DNA from: Engraulis encrasicolus
Taxonomy: Eukaryota > Chordata > Actinopteri > Clupeiformes > Engraulidae
Direction: 5' to 3'
Length of the DNA stretch: 64,000 bases
NCBI RefSeq assembly: GCF_034702125.1
Contig: NC_085865.1
Coordinates: 51,308,478-51,372,477 of the forward strand
This document shows positions 26,767-41,226 of the stretch, piece after piece; the stretch's first letter is position 1; every line of letters starts with the position of its first letter. The translations under genes were made by a program, and so were the position numbers. The notes below the pieces were generated by a model that had not been told where the DNA came from, did no database searches, and saw only the letters and a program-made list of their open reading frames with translations.

Positions 26767-27015
26767 CTAAGGGACATAAGCACTTTCAAACATATATTGT
26801 TTCAACTCTGTAGTATTTTTATATATGTTTGAAATGACATAGTATTTGTCCATAACACTGTTGACAAAATAATTAAGCAAATGTTCGCTTTCATTACAGT
26901 ATTTATCAAATGATTTAAGATTAAGCTTGGCAATTTGTTTGTTTGGAAACTTAAATATATACACTATGTAAACATCTAGGTCATTTAGTTGAAAAAAAAT
27001 ACTGATAATTGACAT
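26767..27015 (-). CDS. Alpha ORF fragment (82 codons), copy B
   Basis: Open frame from ATG to TAG with FFQLNDLDVYIVYIF, FPNKQIAKLNLKSF and NYFVNSVMDKYYVISN. It differs from the copy A version (53750-53998) by a single residue (Cys for Ser after FDKY). It lies directly inside one terminal repeat. No recognised domain. Conservation may just reflect recent common origin of the copies. Confidence 0.4.
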   Translation of the reverse strand: MSIISIFFQLNDLDVYIVYIFKFPNKQIAKLNLKSFDKYCNESEHLLNYFVNSVMDKYYVISNIYKNTTELKQYMFESAYVP

Positions 27016-27054
27016 TTTGCTTTTGCCAAAAGCGTAGGGGAATCGTAGAATCTC

Positions 27055-28149
27055 TCATATGCTTTTTATCATCTTGACAGCCGTGGGCATGATGCAGTGT
27101 TCCATTGTTGTGCTGTGAAATCTGACTGTAGACTGGATATACCACAGGAGGGATAGCTGGGGCTTAGTGAAGATGTACGTAGATTGTAGATGTACTTATT
27201 TGTGGAAAAAGGGTCAAATGAAATATGCCCGCACACTCAATTAAAAAAGCAAAGATCAAGATCTGTGTCTCTTTGTATAACACAGGAGGTGTAGCTAGGG
27301 CTTAGTGACGTACCGTACACACTTTATGATCTTAGTCATTTGTGAGAAAAGGTCAAATGAAATCTGCCTGCACACTGTTTTAAATAGACATGCACATTTT
27401 ATTATTATTTTTGAAAATCATCAAGATCTGTGCCGGGTAGCATGAATATGCTACTGCTTTCCTTTTTGAATTCCAGAATCATTTTGAAAAACAGCTTAGT
27501 GGTGTCTTTTTAGGTGCATTCCCTTCGGTTTACTTTTTGATCTGACAATGACTGTTTTTGGATTAAGATATCTGCAACTACTACAGCCCACACCATCTCT
27601 ATCCATTGCCCAGTCCTCTGCCCACAAGTGAACACAGCAAGTCTATTTTAACTGGAAGTACAAAGTATTTGTGTAGGTGAGTCTTGTGATAAAACAGGAC
27701 ACAAGAGCCATGTGATAAAACAGCCCATGCAAAGGTACATAGGAAGACTTGTCATCTTCTGCACATTGTGACTGAAAAAGAAATAGAACACAGTACAGAT
27801 GACACTGTAGCGGCCATGGATGATGTATTAGGAATTTTAAACACACAGGCTTCAGTGGACGAGTCTAATCAGCATTCACTGTAGAAGTCTAACCTGATAC
27901 TCCAGACAAGTTTTCACATCAGTTGGCACTTGACTTCATGTCTGGATAACAGAAAAGAGCTTGTTAGGCTACATTTGCACAAGGATTTAGGGTGACAAAA
28001 AATATGTTCTTTCATCCCAGACTCAAACAATGGCAGTTCAAAAAATGTACTTCAGTGAAATACATGATTTTACACAGAGAGAAGTCTTTCAGACAGTAAT
28101 TGTCTATCAATTGTGGGAAACTCCAGTGGCAGCTTCAACTGTGCCACCT
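27055..28149. other. Unique intronic sequence
   Basis: CACAGGAGGGATAGCTGGGGCTTAGTGA near 27138 and CACAGGAGGTGTAGCTAGGGCTTAGTGA near 27280 form a diverged direct repeat of about 145 bp. Nothing else recognised. Confidence 0.5.
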
Positions 28150-28640
28150 TAAGCTCATATTGTCACGCATCTTCATGAGTCTTCATCTCCTCCCGCCTTG
28201 ACTGTTGCAATGCCATCCTGCTTGGTCTTCCCAATAAGGCCTTGGACAGTCTACATGTCCAGAACTCTGTTGCCAGGATCCTCACAGACAATCGGCCCTG
28301 GAAGCACATCACCCCTGTGCTCAAACAGCTACACTGGCCCCATTAAATATTAAATCACCTTAAAAGTCCTCCTCCTCAATTTCAAATTTCTCTATGGTCT
28401 GGCACCTCACTACCTCACAGACCTCCTTCACCCCGATATTCCCTCAAGATCCCTGCGGTGCTCCGCCAAGGGCCAGCTGTCAATCCCTCGCACCAATGAC
28501 CGAGCCTTCCATGTGGCTGCCCCATTCCTTTGTGACCTCAACACAGAATTTTTTGCAACATTCATAAAACTGCCACAGATGTTGGGTCCCAAGGGTCTGT
28601 GTTCACTTCACAGAATTCTGTGAGGTCAGGCTGCTACAAG
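28150..28640 (+). pseudogene. LINE reverse transcriptase C-terminal remnant
   Basis: Plus-strand translation reads FISSRLDCCNAILLGLPN, then QNSVARILTDNRPWKHI, TPVLKQLHW and, after frame changes, phrases equivalent to LAPHYLTDLL and ALRCSAKGQLSIPRTND. The SRLDYCN...GLP...VQN.AAR...HITPVL..LHWLP succession is the conserved C-terminal region of many fish LINE polymerases. Several stops and frameshifts. Not the same family as the 18.3-kb LINE. Confidence 0.8.
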
Positions 28641-30095
28641 ACACCACTTTAGAAAAGTGTTATTCATTAACGTTCACGACAACCTGTGGGTGGATAGTGA
28701 TTTAAAGGTTTTCCAATTCACCTTTTACCATTTCCCCTTAGCTTTTTTACATTAGAAATACAGTATATAAGCTTTCATCTACATACAGTACATGGAGGGT
28801 GAATTGTCTTTTGCCTGAACACATGAAGCTTTCAGCAATGCCTTTTCTGGAGCACAAGCCCCATATTGAACACTGTGGAATGTCTCTAGACCACCAGGAA
28901 GACAGGGAGATGGGGTATGCTGGCAGTGACGATGTGTGGATGAACAACAGAGGAGAGGATGGGAGAAGGGACTATGAATACGGAGAGGCAAGAGGGGCTA
29001 AGAGAGAGAGAGAGAGGAGGAGGAAAGGAGAGAGAGAGAGACATGAAATGAGGGGAGAGAAAGGGAAAAGGTTGGTGGAATATGGAAAATACAGTCAGGG
29101 TGGGGGAATAAAATGCATAGAAGTAAACAGCAGGCAGCCATGCTACTGGGGGCCTGTCACACCTTCAAAGCCAAACAGTCAGCACAAGCACAAAACAACA
29201 CAAATGCTCTCTAGTCAGCTCAGGCCTACTGAACCAAAACTACCAGACGATTCTAACCAGGGGCTGGCAAAATCTCCTCTCAAAAAAGGCTTTGCATTTA
29301 TCCCAGGGTCAACTAAAATGGTAACTCTAAGACACCCCCTCCACCATCACCAAGTACACGTATACCACATGTTTCCAAGGTGTCAACAGTTCACATATCA
29401 AAAACAGCATTTCAGGAAATGTCACCAAAATACGGAACATTCGGTACAGTATGTATACTGTAGGTGTCATTGCATAATAAAAAGGAACCACAGAACCACC
29501 CTCATCCATGTATGAAGTGGCATTAAGCAGGGCATTTAACCTGCCAGTGCTCCTAGAAATGTCCTAGACTGTACCCTTAAAAAAACGAAGTCATTTTGGA
29601 TGGAAGCAAAATGGTCTGATATGGAGGTCTGACGCCCAAATGAAAGGAATGATTGACACCTTCATACACCTGCTATTTATGTCACAAATTCCAGCCAATG
29701 ACAGTCTTTGGTTCCTGCTTGACAAAGTCTGCACTCCGGCTTCACCTGCCTCCTCTACTCTCCTCCTCTCTCCTCCATTTCACTAATAGCACTGCGCTGC
29801 TCACCTCATATCTCCTCTATAGGGGGTCTTGACCAATATCATTTGCATGCAAATCTCCATTACGAGCCCACTTCAAGTCCCCACTCATGGCATGACAGCA
29901 GGCTAACAAGCCTAAGATGCATCCTTTACTGGCCCTGCACTACACTACAAGCATCACTACTATATGGATGAATTAGTGGAGGGAGAATGTGATGAAGATG
30001 CTGATGAGATATGGATGCCATGAGTGCTGTGCCGTCTCAAGAGCTTTTCATTTTTTTGCCATATGACACAAGAGATACTTAAAGCATAACAACTA
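28641..30095. other. Unique intronic sequence
   Basis: The 238-codon frame at 28799-29515 has an Arg/Glu-rich section produced by GAGA-type low-complexity sequence at 28995-29060, and no domain. I do not consider it a gene. Confidence 0.45.
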
Positions 30096-30099
30096 GCTT

Positions 30100-30340
30100 C
30101 CTAGCCTGTGGCTCTGATCAAATTGAGCCTAAATAAAACAATAATGTCACATTGTACCAGATAACTGCAAATAAGGTTGCTGAGCTTCAGTCTTTTATAC
30201 ATATCCCAGATCACACAAAGTAGTTTCCCTGCCTGTGGCTCTGAAGGACAACATAAATGAGGCTCAATATAGCCAATGCCAAAGAGTGTCAGATAGCTGC
30301 TAACAAGGTTGTTGAGGGATAATGTGAATAAAGATGCGCT
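30100..30340. repeat. Tandem duplication, about 130-bp unit
   Basis: CCTGTGGCTCTGA, GAGCCTAAAT or GAGGCTCAAT, and AGATAACTGC or AGATAGCTGC followed by AANAAGGTTG occur twice in the same order (30105-30185 and 30231-30315). Confidence 0.65.
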
Positions 30341-30369
30341 CCCCAGTTGGCTCACCCCAACAATATAGC

Positions 30370-30730
30370 ACTAAAATATGCAAAACCTGCCTAACCCTGC
30401 CCTACTCAGATACATAAATACAGTACTCTACTTATCCCTGCCCTACACAGATTCAGAAATACAGCACTCTGGATATCCCTGTCCAAACAGACACGTAAAT
30501 ACAGTACTCTACTAGTTCATGCTCAAACAGATAAAGTACATGAAATACTGCTGCCTGACCCAATTAAAAATACTCCGCCTGTGCCTATCCAAGCAGACAT
30601 ATACACATAAAGTGCCTGCCCAAACAAACATACAGTACATACTAACATACATAAAACCTCTATCTAAAACATACATAAAGATGCATGCATAAATACTCTG
30701 TCTATCCCTTCTAAAACAGACATGCCCCAG
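30370..30730. repeat. Degenerate minisatellite, about 55-60-bp unit
   Basis: Repeated AAATACAGTACTCTA, ATCCCTGCCC and AACAGACA phrases between 30395 and 30720, with decreasing similarity rightwards. About five to six units. Confidence 0.6.
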
Positions 30731-30938
30731 GAAAGCCGCATTTCAGTGTGTTTCCAAGTCCTGGCCTACCACTCAGGCCAGAGACATTAGATAATGCCAC
30801 TGCTCACTTAGTGACAGTGCTTTGGTCTGAACCAAAATGAAAAATTTATATAAAACATTTTTTCTATCTTTCTTTCTCTTTCCCTCTCCCTTTCTTTCAC
30901 TCTATATCTCTGGGCAATGTACTGTAACCCCCTTCTCT

Positions 30939-31072
<134 letters not shown>

Positions 31073-31545
31073 CGTGTGCGTGTGAACATCACGTGACTGT
31101 GTGTGCGTGTGTGAAGGAGTGTGTAACCATATAAATATAGCCAGGCCACATGTGCACTCACCCACTTTCATAAGAGCATTTCAGGGTTTCAGGGTACCAG
31201 AACTCTTTAACGAATGGATTCTGGACGTAACGAAGACAATGTGGGAATCAACCGTCATGGTGGGGTCATAAAATACTATTAGTGGGAGGGCTTACAGTTT
31301 ATTTTAAAAAACCATGCAGTTCAATTCAGGGTGAATAGCTGTAGTTAGATTCAGTAGACTGCATGTGTGGCGATGGCAGTACTGTGAGCCTAAGGTATAT
31401 TCTATTTTGCCATTCCAAGATATGTAACTGCAGACCTTCCCCCGTTTTATCAGGTATTTTTGCTCCTTTGGCAGCTGTAACTGGCAGATGTGTTGCTTGT
31501 CTTTCCTGTCTCAATAGAAAGGTGTGGAAGTTAGCAGCAGAATAT

Positions 31546-31661
31546 CAAGAGGAGGAGGGTACTCGGAGGAGAGGGAGGAGGAGGAGGAGGAGGAGGAGGA
31601 GGGTACTAGGAGGAGAGGGGAGGGGTGGTCCACTGTGTCCATGCCAATGTGGATGCCAGCA

Positions 31662-31730
<69 letters not shown>
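31546..31730. repeat. (GGA)n and (GA)n arrays
   Basis: GGA triplets at 31546-31622, 40 bp of unique sequence, then pure (GA)n at 31664-31730. All purine on the plus strand. Confidence 0.93.
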
Positions 31731-32951
<1,221 letters not shown>

Positions 32952-33374
32952 TTCTTTTAACGAGTGTTCATTTGTAACTCCATCTCAGTTCTTTCTTCTT
33001 TCTGATTTTCAATTGCCACAATCTGTCATTGCGACACCCTAATCCCTTCCCTCTGATTGAGACTGCTCAGTGCAATAGCTCTCCAAGTAAAGAAATGAAG
33101 AAGTGGAGAAATATAGGGTGCAGTTTCTTAGAATTTCATCCATTTTTATGTGGGGCACAACAAACGGCCTTGACTTCAAAGCAGTAGTCTGAATTGATCA
33201 TTCTTCAAATGGATTCAATAAATGTGTTTTCTCAGTAACAAGAGCAGTGATTTCAGCCAATTATGGCTCTGTGTTTGCTGTAGATTGTTGTTGTGACGAG
33301 TGCTCTGGTGTTAAGCCAGTGTGTTAGAAGACACAACCTCAGGACATCAGAGTCTATTCATTTGTGCGTGTCTT

Positions 33375-33488
<114 letters not shown>

Positions 33489-33893
33489 CATAAGCATGTG
33501 TGCTAATCGGCTACAGGGAATTGTATGAATGGCTGAATAAATGTCAATAAAAAAGAATCAAAGCCATTGTGACAAACATCACGCTTTTGACAAATAAAAA
33601 GTAGTGATCCTTTCAAGATCATGTTAAGGAACTGTATATTAATCCTTGCTTTTCTGATGCCATGCACAAACAATGCAGCTCAATCCTGTGAGGAATAGTA
33701 AGTGTCTGAAGTGATAAACAAAATCTACCTGTTGCACACTTGATTTAAAAAAAACAATCAGACAATATAACAATAAGAATTGCATCTGTGCTGCGCCAGC
33801 TTTTTACTTATTTTTTTTTAATAGAATGCATTTGGATGTATTTATTGTGTTGTGTTCACACTGCTAAATGTGCTGTGTGTTTAGGCAAAGTGG

Positions 33894-33951
33894 TGAGTGT
33901 GTGCTTTGCAGTGTGTGTGTTGACTATTTAGTCAAAGCACACACTGTCTAC
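33894..33951. other. Short hairpin
   Basis: AGTGTGTGCTTT pairs with AAAGCACACACT across about 32 bp. No terminator or other role is implied in a fish intron. Confidence 0.5.
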
Positions 33952-34234
33952 GTGTAATCCATTGACCACACACTGGCTTCAATAGCACATCGCCTTGCTC
34001 AGCATTCGCCTCTGTCTTGGGTTCAATCGAGGACAAGCCTCAGGCTTTGAAATTGAAATTATTTGTGTGTGTGCGTGCGTGCGTGTACGTGCGTGCGTGT
34101 GCACATGCTTTGCACGTGTCTGGGCACATGTTGTGACAGCATCTCTCCTTGGGTCTTTCCCCATTCAAAGTCTGGTCACACCAGCAAGTGTGTGTGGTGC
34201 CAGTGAGTGTATGTACTAAGTGTGTGTATGTACT

Positions 34235-34965
<731 letters not shown>

Positions 34966-36390
34966 ATACAACACAGGAATACAGGAAATGTGCTGGAGGG
35001 GGAGGCAGGTAGAGAGCATTGTGGGGAACTGTGGGGGAGTTGGTGGGTGCAAATGGGAGAGGGCAGCAACCACACTGAAGTCTATTCCATTGTCACAACT
35101 AAACTGTTGTTTCAGATTCTCTCCAAGTAAACTGGACGCTCTCTCGTTCTCTCTCTTTCTGGCCACCTATCTTTCTCTTCTTGTTTCTTTCTTCTTCTTC
35201 TTCTTCCAAGAAATAAATAAGTTGAGAAAAAAACTGTTCAGTCAGACCAACAAAAGTTGAGTAGAAACCCCAAAAGAGTTTGTCTTATTCTCATAGCCAA
35301 TCACACGAAGGCACCAGGTGGAGACACATGAAGCACCAGTCATGTGATGAAGAAACAGCTGGCCAGTGATTGGCCTTGCGACTGTGTGTGCAACTATGCG
35401 TGTGAGTGTGTGCATAAGTGCGTGCACGTGTGTGTGTACTAGCTGTGGCAATCCATTCAGATGCCACTCACACATTTCAAATCTTTTGGGCCCTCAGACA
35501 GCACTCAACACAAAGTCTCCAGGTTCTTCTTTATCATGGTTTGCCTTAGGGTAGCCAACGGCCATGTTTTTAAGGGCCTCTGTCAGTCACTTCTGTTTGA
35601 GAAAGTTGGGTATGAGGAAGGATGCATCCAAAAGAAAAGGGGAAAAAGTCTGATGCGATATTGCGGTTATTGTGGTTACTGTACTAGCACATCTTTTCTT
35701 TTTATCCCCCCTTGTCTCTTACACGGATACACTTTTTATATCATAGATTTTGGACTTTTCTGCATATATTGTGGCAGGGTAGTGAAGAGTGTGGAAAAAG
35801 GGAGGAAGAGAGTGACGGGGTACCCAGGCTGTAGTTCAATAATAGCAAAAAGTCCTCAACACCAAGCTCCTGTTTCATAACATAAGAAAAACTGGAGCTT
35901 GATGTTGGGACTTTATTTTTTGCGGTTATTTGACTTTGCTAGTGCAGCACCCATTTTTGAGATGGATGTGCATATTTCTTTGATAAACCCAGGCTGTAGT
36001 TCAACCTGCATTCTCAAGGAAAATGTACCCGTACAGTGGGTGGAATGGGCGCTATACTACTCAGTACAGCACAGCAGCCCCGCTCATTTAGTTTGGATTG
36101 TGACACATGGCCTTGTCAGTGAAATATATGACAATGTTATTGGGGGTAATGATGCTTCTGTAATGATGTAATGAAATGCTCAGAGCAGCATGTGAACACT
36201 GAAGACATGACCGTGGATCTGGAAGGCTGCCTGTAGCCTGTAGCCTGTAGCCTGTAGCCTGTAGCCTGATCATCTCAATTCTTTAAACACACACACAAAT
36301 CTCCATGTCCATGGAACCATGGCCGAGTTCCCATTACTTGAAATCATTACCAAATCTTATGTCTTTTGTATGCATGCACAGTATGTGTGA

Positions 36391-36393
<3 letters not shown>
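34966..36393. other. Unique intronic sequence
   Basis: ACCCAGGCTGTAGTTCAA occurs at 35821 and 35987, a 166-bp spaced direct repeat. A heptamer array GCCTGTA (five to six copies) lies at 36229-36268. No gene. Confidence 0.5.
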
Positions 36394-36482
<89 letters not shown>

Positions 36483-36575
36483 TGTGTGCGCATGCTCGTG
36501 TGTGTGTGTGTGTGCGTGCATCCGTGCGTCCGTCCGTCCGTCCGTGCGTGCGTGCGTGCGTGTGTCCGTGCGTTA
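36394..36575. repeat. (GT)n followed by (CGTC)/(CGTG) tetramers
   Basis: Pure GT to about 36478, then GCGCGTGTGCGC, short GT, CGTCCGTCCGTCCGTC and (GTGC)n. Confidence 0.93.
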
Positions 36576-37600
36576 GTGTGTGTTTTAAAGGAAGGACCTC
36601 TTGTTCTCTTGCAAACTCAATTTAAGATGTACTGTAAGGCAAAGGTAACCTTTGAGCTCCAAAAAAGGAAGGAAAAAGCAGAGGCACTCTGAGATTTGAG
36701 AAAAATATAAAAAAGTCTTTAATTTAACATGCCAATTTCAGTTTAAAAGCACATGGGCCAACCTTTGAGCTATTTGACCTTGTCTCTCTGGGTGAACTCA
36801 TTACTGGTCTTATATCTGGGGTTAATTGCTTGTCATGTTTTGCATGACTCTTGCTGCCTTCAATTAATACATTCTGCATTTACAAATTTCGTTAATACAA
36901 ACCAGCCTCTGTCTTGCTAAACTGGCTGGTATTTTGAGCATTGACAGTATTTGCACAAAAAAGTACAAAAAAGTAAAATCTAGACATAGTTTGGCTTTAT
37001 ACCACTTAAAATCACCCTTAAAATAATCATAATGTAAAAATGTAATGAATATGTATTTCAATAATGACTACATGCACTGTAATACCTTATGTCTTCTCAT
37101 TAGATTGGGATGGGGTTGGATCTGTCTCAATATAATAGCACTGAGGAAGCGTTGCAAAATTGTGCTAAATGGAGAATTGATATATTCAGAATTGACACAA
37201 TCTGCCCACAGCACAGATGTACCACATACAAACTCACCCCATGATATATTCTTCTCATATCTCTCAGTTGGAAATGCACCCTTTACATGGGCTAGTCCGT
37301 ACAGCAAAATTCTGAATATCGTGCTATTTTGCATTGCGATACTAACATTTGCGGGAGGATTTACACAATTTGCACAGTAATGGGATGAAAGCCCAACATG
37401 CTGATGTGGAACAACTGTGCACAGCGTACTCCCATGGTGTTAAGTCAGGAAAACATTTGACTAATGCGCTCTAATACATAATCTATTCTCTGCCGATCAC
37501 AACACTGATGTGCTCACCACCCCCGTGAACACAAAATACACACACACTAAACCCCCCCACACAAACACTACACCCCCCCACACTAACACACACAAACACA

Positions 37601-37604
<4 letters not shown>
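36576..37604. other. Unique intronic sequence
   Basis: The 111-codon frame at 37045-37380 shows no family features and lacks gene context. Nothing else seen. Confidence 0.4.

Positions 37605-37693
<89 letters not shown>
37605..37693. repeat. (CA)n microsatellite
   Basis: About 89 bp pure CA after a C-rich lead with CCCCCCCACAC. Confidence 0.96.
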
Positions 37694-37696
<3 letters not shown>

Positions 37697-39037
37697 AAAG
37701 TGCTACCAAAATATTTTTTGTAATACGCTTGTCTTGGTTTATTAGCATCACACTGAAATCTGTGTGGCGCTAAACAGTCTGGAAAGCGATCTAATTTGTT
37801 CATAAGGGATACAATCTAAATACAAATGGGGCGGCAATACCCTCATGAAGTGAGAGCAGTAAACAACATGTCAGACTCAATGGGTGGGCGAGGGGACAGG
37901 AAGAGGACTAGACATCCATGTCATGACAGTTGATGCCTCGTTTCATCCTCTCGTCTCTCTCCCCAGCTGCTCAAGTCAGCTGATGAATGAGGGTCACGGA
38001 CAATAAGGGCTGCAGTAAATGAAGAAGAGAGATCATGACCAAACCCACTCACCCACACACCTCACTTGTCTATTGGCAGTAAGTTTTGACAGTGTGGCCA
38101 CTATCTCAAGACAAGCAAAAGCAAATGTCGGTAGTTAAAGCTGGCATCTGACAGACAATCATCAAGTGAATGGAGAAGTTAATATTTGCATTCACTGTTT
38201 TCCTGCATGTTTTGCGTATGGAGCTATGGTGGCTAGATATGTAGAGTACATCGTTTGAGGTGCTCTTTCTTCGCTGCTTACTAGCCAGCTAGCAACTGTT
38301 GTCACTGTTGGAGGCCTTTATTAAGCATGTGCTAATAGCAGGGCTTGAGTTGTAAGGGTATGGGGAGGGATGCCATCCCCCTCAATGAAAATGGTCAAAA
38401 ATCATCCCCCTCTAAAGCAGGCATCCCGTCTTCACATATTGTGTTACAATTGCACATTTAACAACTACAATTTCAAAGATTTCCCCCAGAACCCCCAATA
38501 ATCAGAATACATCTCTCACCATCCTCCATGCTTTGATTTTACAACTTGACCACTGACTAATAGGAAGCATTAGCTAACAGTATTATTTACCTGGTGCCCA
38601 TGTTTAGTGAATGGGATGGTGACCCTGCAACTAGTGAACTGATAAAACCTTACAGTCAATTTTTGAAGCAGATTTTACAGTTGTAGTTTCTTTTTCTGAA
38701 AACTCGTTTCCTATCTTCCCTTCCCTTGGATTTGTGGCAGCGTTTTAATTGTCCTTTCCTAAACTTGTCTCTCTTGTCACGTTTCTGGGTAAACTGTGTA
38801 ATAGGACACACATGGAGGCTGTGTGACAGTGACGAGCCGCTTCACAGAAGAGGTTAATTGTTCAGATGTGGTCTAACGCACTAATGCCGCGCTATTGAAC
38901 ATGTGTTCAATCAATCAAGAGTCGGCATAGCCATTCACGGAACCTCTGCTTTAATTGTTGCTCGGCGACACTCTCAACATTCCAAACTGTCACTATAGAG
39001 AGGAGGCTTCCCATTACACTCGTTACATCTCTTGACA
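37694..39037. other. Unique intronic sequence
   Basis: 1.3 kb with no gene, repeat or mobile-element signature that I can see. Confidence 0.4.
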
Positions 39038-39095
39038 CGCACGCACGCACGCACGCACACATGCCCACACGCACGCACGCACGCACGCACGCACA
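39038..39095. repeat. (ACGC)n array
   Basis: Two runs of ACGC separated by ACACATGCCCAC. Confidence 0.9.
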
Positions 39096-39309
39096 CACAC
39101 AGCTTTGGAAACTAAGCATTCAGGCAGCTTTAAAATAATTAAAAGGACTGACTCAAGGAAGCTGTCAAGTGAATGCCACAGAGTGCATTGTGTGCTTTAC
39201 TCGTCAGTAAGTGTGAAGTGTAATGAGCTCAAAATGTTTTGCAGAGGAGCACTGAGCGTCTCCTTACAGTGTTGTGGTGCGAGTGCAATATCCTCAGACA
39301 TAAAAAGAG

Positions 39310-39311
<2 letters not shown>

Positions 39312-39394
<83 letters not shown>
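39312..39394. repeat. (GA)n microsatellite
   Basis: 83 bp pure GA. Confidence 0.97.
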
Positions 39395-39396
<2 letters not shown>

Positions 39397-40059
39397 TACT
39401 CCAGAGTACATACTGTCCTTCTCGTGACTTATGACTAATTATGTCTCCGTAAGCAAAGTCAATAAAAAAGTCATGCTAGCTACATAGGGGCTGACAATTC
39501 AATGTAGATAAAGTTGTGTTATTACCCGCTGTGCTCACATCTTTCAGTTAAGTTCAAAAGATTAAAAACCTTCATTTCAAAGATTACTGAGTGGCCTCCA
39601 CCAAAGGACCTGTGTGCATTCAAGAAAGTCACTGATGTAGGAATGTAACATCGAAACGTATTAGTTCACAGCGTCAAATAAATGGATTTTAATGGAGGAG
39701 AAGCAGGATAGCAAGAACGGCTTTCATTTGAAACATTCACAATATTTAGGAATTAAATTTCCTAAGCTCAATCTCACGTTTATTTACCTTGACTACAATT
39801 TCAACACATGTACAATTTAGAGATTTTTGTTCTACAAATTCTCCTTATATCTTATAACTTCTCAAATCAAGGTAGCGTTCCACATGCTCTCCCATCTTAG
39901 CAACATACCATATTTGCCTTTCAGAGGTGTCACAAGTAAACGTTAAAGTAAAAAAAGAGACACTGTCTCCTTCCAACACAGGTAACTTATCCTAGTATTT
40001 TGAAGGAGGAAACCAACACCAGAGGTTTCGAGGTGCAGGTAGTGGGTGCAAGATCAAGT

Positions 40060-40240
40060 TTGTAGAAGAAGATACCGCACACTCTTGTCCATCGTGTTGC
40101 AATTTATTAACAAAACAACGTTTTGGCTCGTATGGCCTTTCTCAAGTTCTCAAAAACTTGAGAAAGGCCATACGGGCCGAAACGTTGTTTTGTTAATAAA
40201 TTGCGGCACGATGGAGTGTGCGGTATCTTCTTCTACAAAA
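40060..40240. mobile_element. Hairpin element, arms about 80 bp
   Basis: From GAAGAAGATACCGCACACTC to its complement ending near 40237, almost every base pairs, with the axis at about 40150 (CTCAAGTTCTCAAAAACTTGAG). Includes GAAACGTTGTTTTGTTAATA on one side and its complement on the other. This looks like two head-to-head copies of the CGAAACGTTG-type end of a fish SINE, or a compact foldback. Confidence 0.75.
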
Positions 40241-40849
40241 CTTATCCTAGTAAACAGTAGACCTGTGTACTTGTCTTACGATCAGCTGAGTCTACCTCAT
40301 TAAGTACAAAGGAGTAAATGGTGTAACAGCTACGTAATATCATGTGCTAGTGTTGCTGCGCCACAGATTTACGTTTACTTTTACTTTTGACACTCAATAC
40401 TAGTTCCCAACTGTGGGTAGACTGCAATATAGAGGAATGTTTGGTCTGCAAACTTGTTGAAGGCAAATGCTGACACAGGGATTAAGTCAATGAAAGGGTA
40501 ATGGCCTGGGGAGACGAACAGGATCAATGGCTGTAAAAGCTGAGACATTAATGAGAGCCGGGGGGTCTGGCCTTGAACATAGACATGCCATATGGAATTA
40601 CAGGAAGCACAGCAAAATAAGAAACCCAAACACACCCAAACAGCACTGGCAGCGTCTACTGACATGGAGACAATATAAACTCACAGCCACCCACAAGCCA
40701 CATTTGCAGAGCTACTGATCTTAATACACATTATTGCTGCTTATTATATGGTTGTGACGTCATCTGTCGAATGCTCCATTCATTTCAACGGGGCTCCCCA
40801 ACGTTCGGACGTCTGTTATTTTTCGATAACGGACGGGTTGGTCTATAAC

Positions 40850-41110
40850 AGACCGCTGTCAATGGCAACAAGACTTTTCACTGCTAAAGCGACTTTTCAA
40901 TAAGACTCTAATCAGCTGCTGTGATAGACAGCACCCGTTGTCCTGGCTATCGCTGTCAATGGCAACAAGACGTTCACTGCTAAAGTCACTGGCTTGTATA
41001 CAAGTCAGTGGCTAAAGCGAATATTTCATATCACTCCGCAGGGGGTCCGGTCTTTTGTCACTCTAATCAGCTGCTGTGATAGACAACACCTGTTGTCCTG
41101 GCTAGCCTAC
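40850..41110. repeat. Imperfect tandem repeat with CGCTGTCAATGGCAACAAGAC
   Basis: GCTGTCAATGGCAACAAGAC occurs at 40855 and 40949. CTCTAATCAGCTGCTGTGAT followed by AGACA occurs at 40906 and 41061, with TGTCCTGGCTA after each. The repeats interleave, as expected of a partly duplicated mobile-element fragment. Confidence 0.65.
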
Positions 41111-41226
41111 CTAGCTGTTGCCTAGCGGCACTGTTTTGTTTTGCGCAGCAACAATCTTAACATTAAATAGGTCTAAAGAAATGTCCCCGCATGTGTGAAT
41201 CATTTAAGTATATCCATATAATAAGC

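Larger units (their letters stand above)
25388..27054 (-). mobile_element. Transposon alpha, copy B (1667 bp)
   Basis: Terminal inverted repeats: GTGATTCTCTAATTCGCC at the left and, at the right, the complement of GAGATTCTACGATTCCCC. The whole copy is the reverse complement of copy A (53711-61020) once that copy's LTR-like and beta insertions are removed, and both are then exactly 1667 bp. It contains a nested 187-bp MITE (26157-26343), a conserved 82-codon frame, a conserved 61-codon frame and repeated TAACACCGTTGA-like motifs. The flanks read ATATG on both sides, a possible 5-bp duplication, but the local palindrome makes this ambiguous. Superfamily unknown to me. Confidence 0.8.

Noticed and set aside
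25388..27054. Alpha as a piggyBac or hAT element
   Set aside because: No TTAA and no reliable 8-bp duplication; ends do not match CAGNG-type hAT termini.
28799..29515. 238-codon frame rich in Arg/Glu
   Set aside because: GAGA low-complexity sequence; no domain, no splice context, and no second copy.
37045..37380. 111-codon frame starting MNMYFNNDYMHCN
   Set aside because: No family resemblance and weak start context in AT-rich intron; expected by chance.
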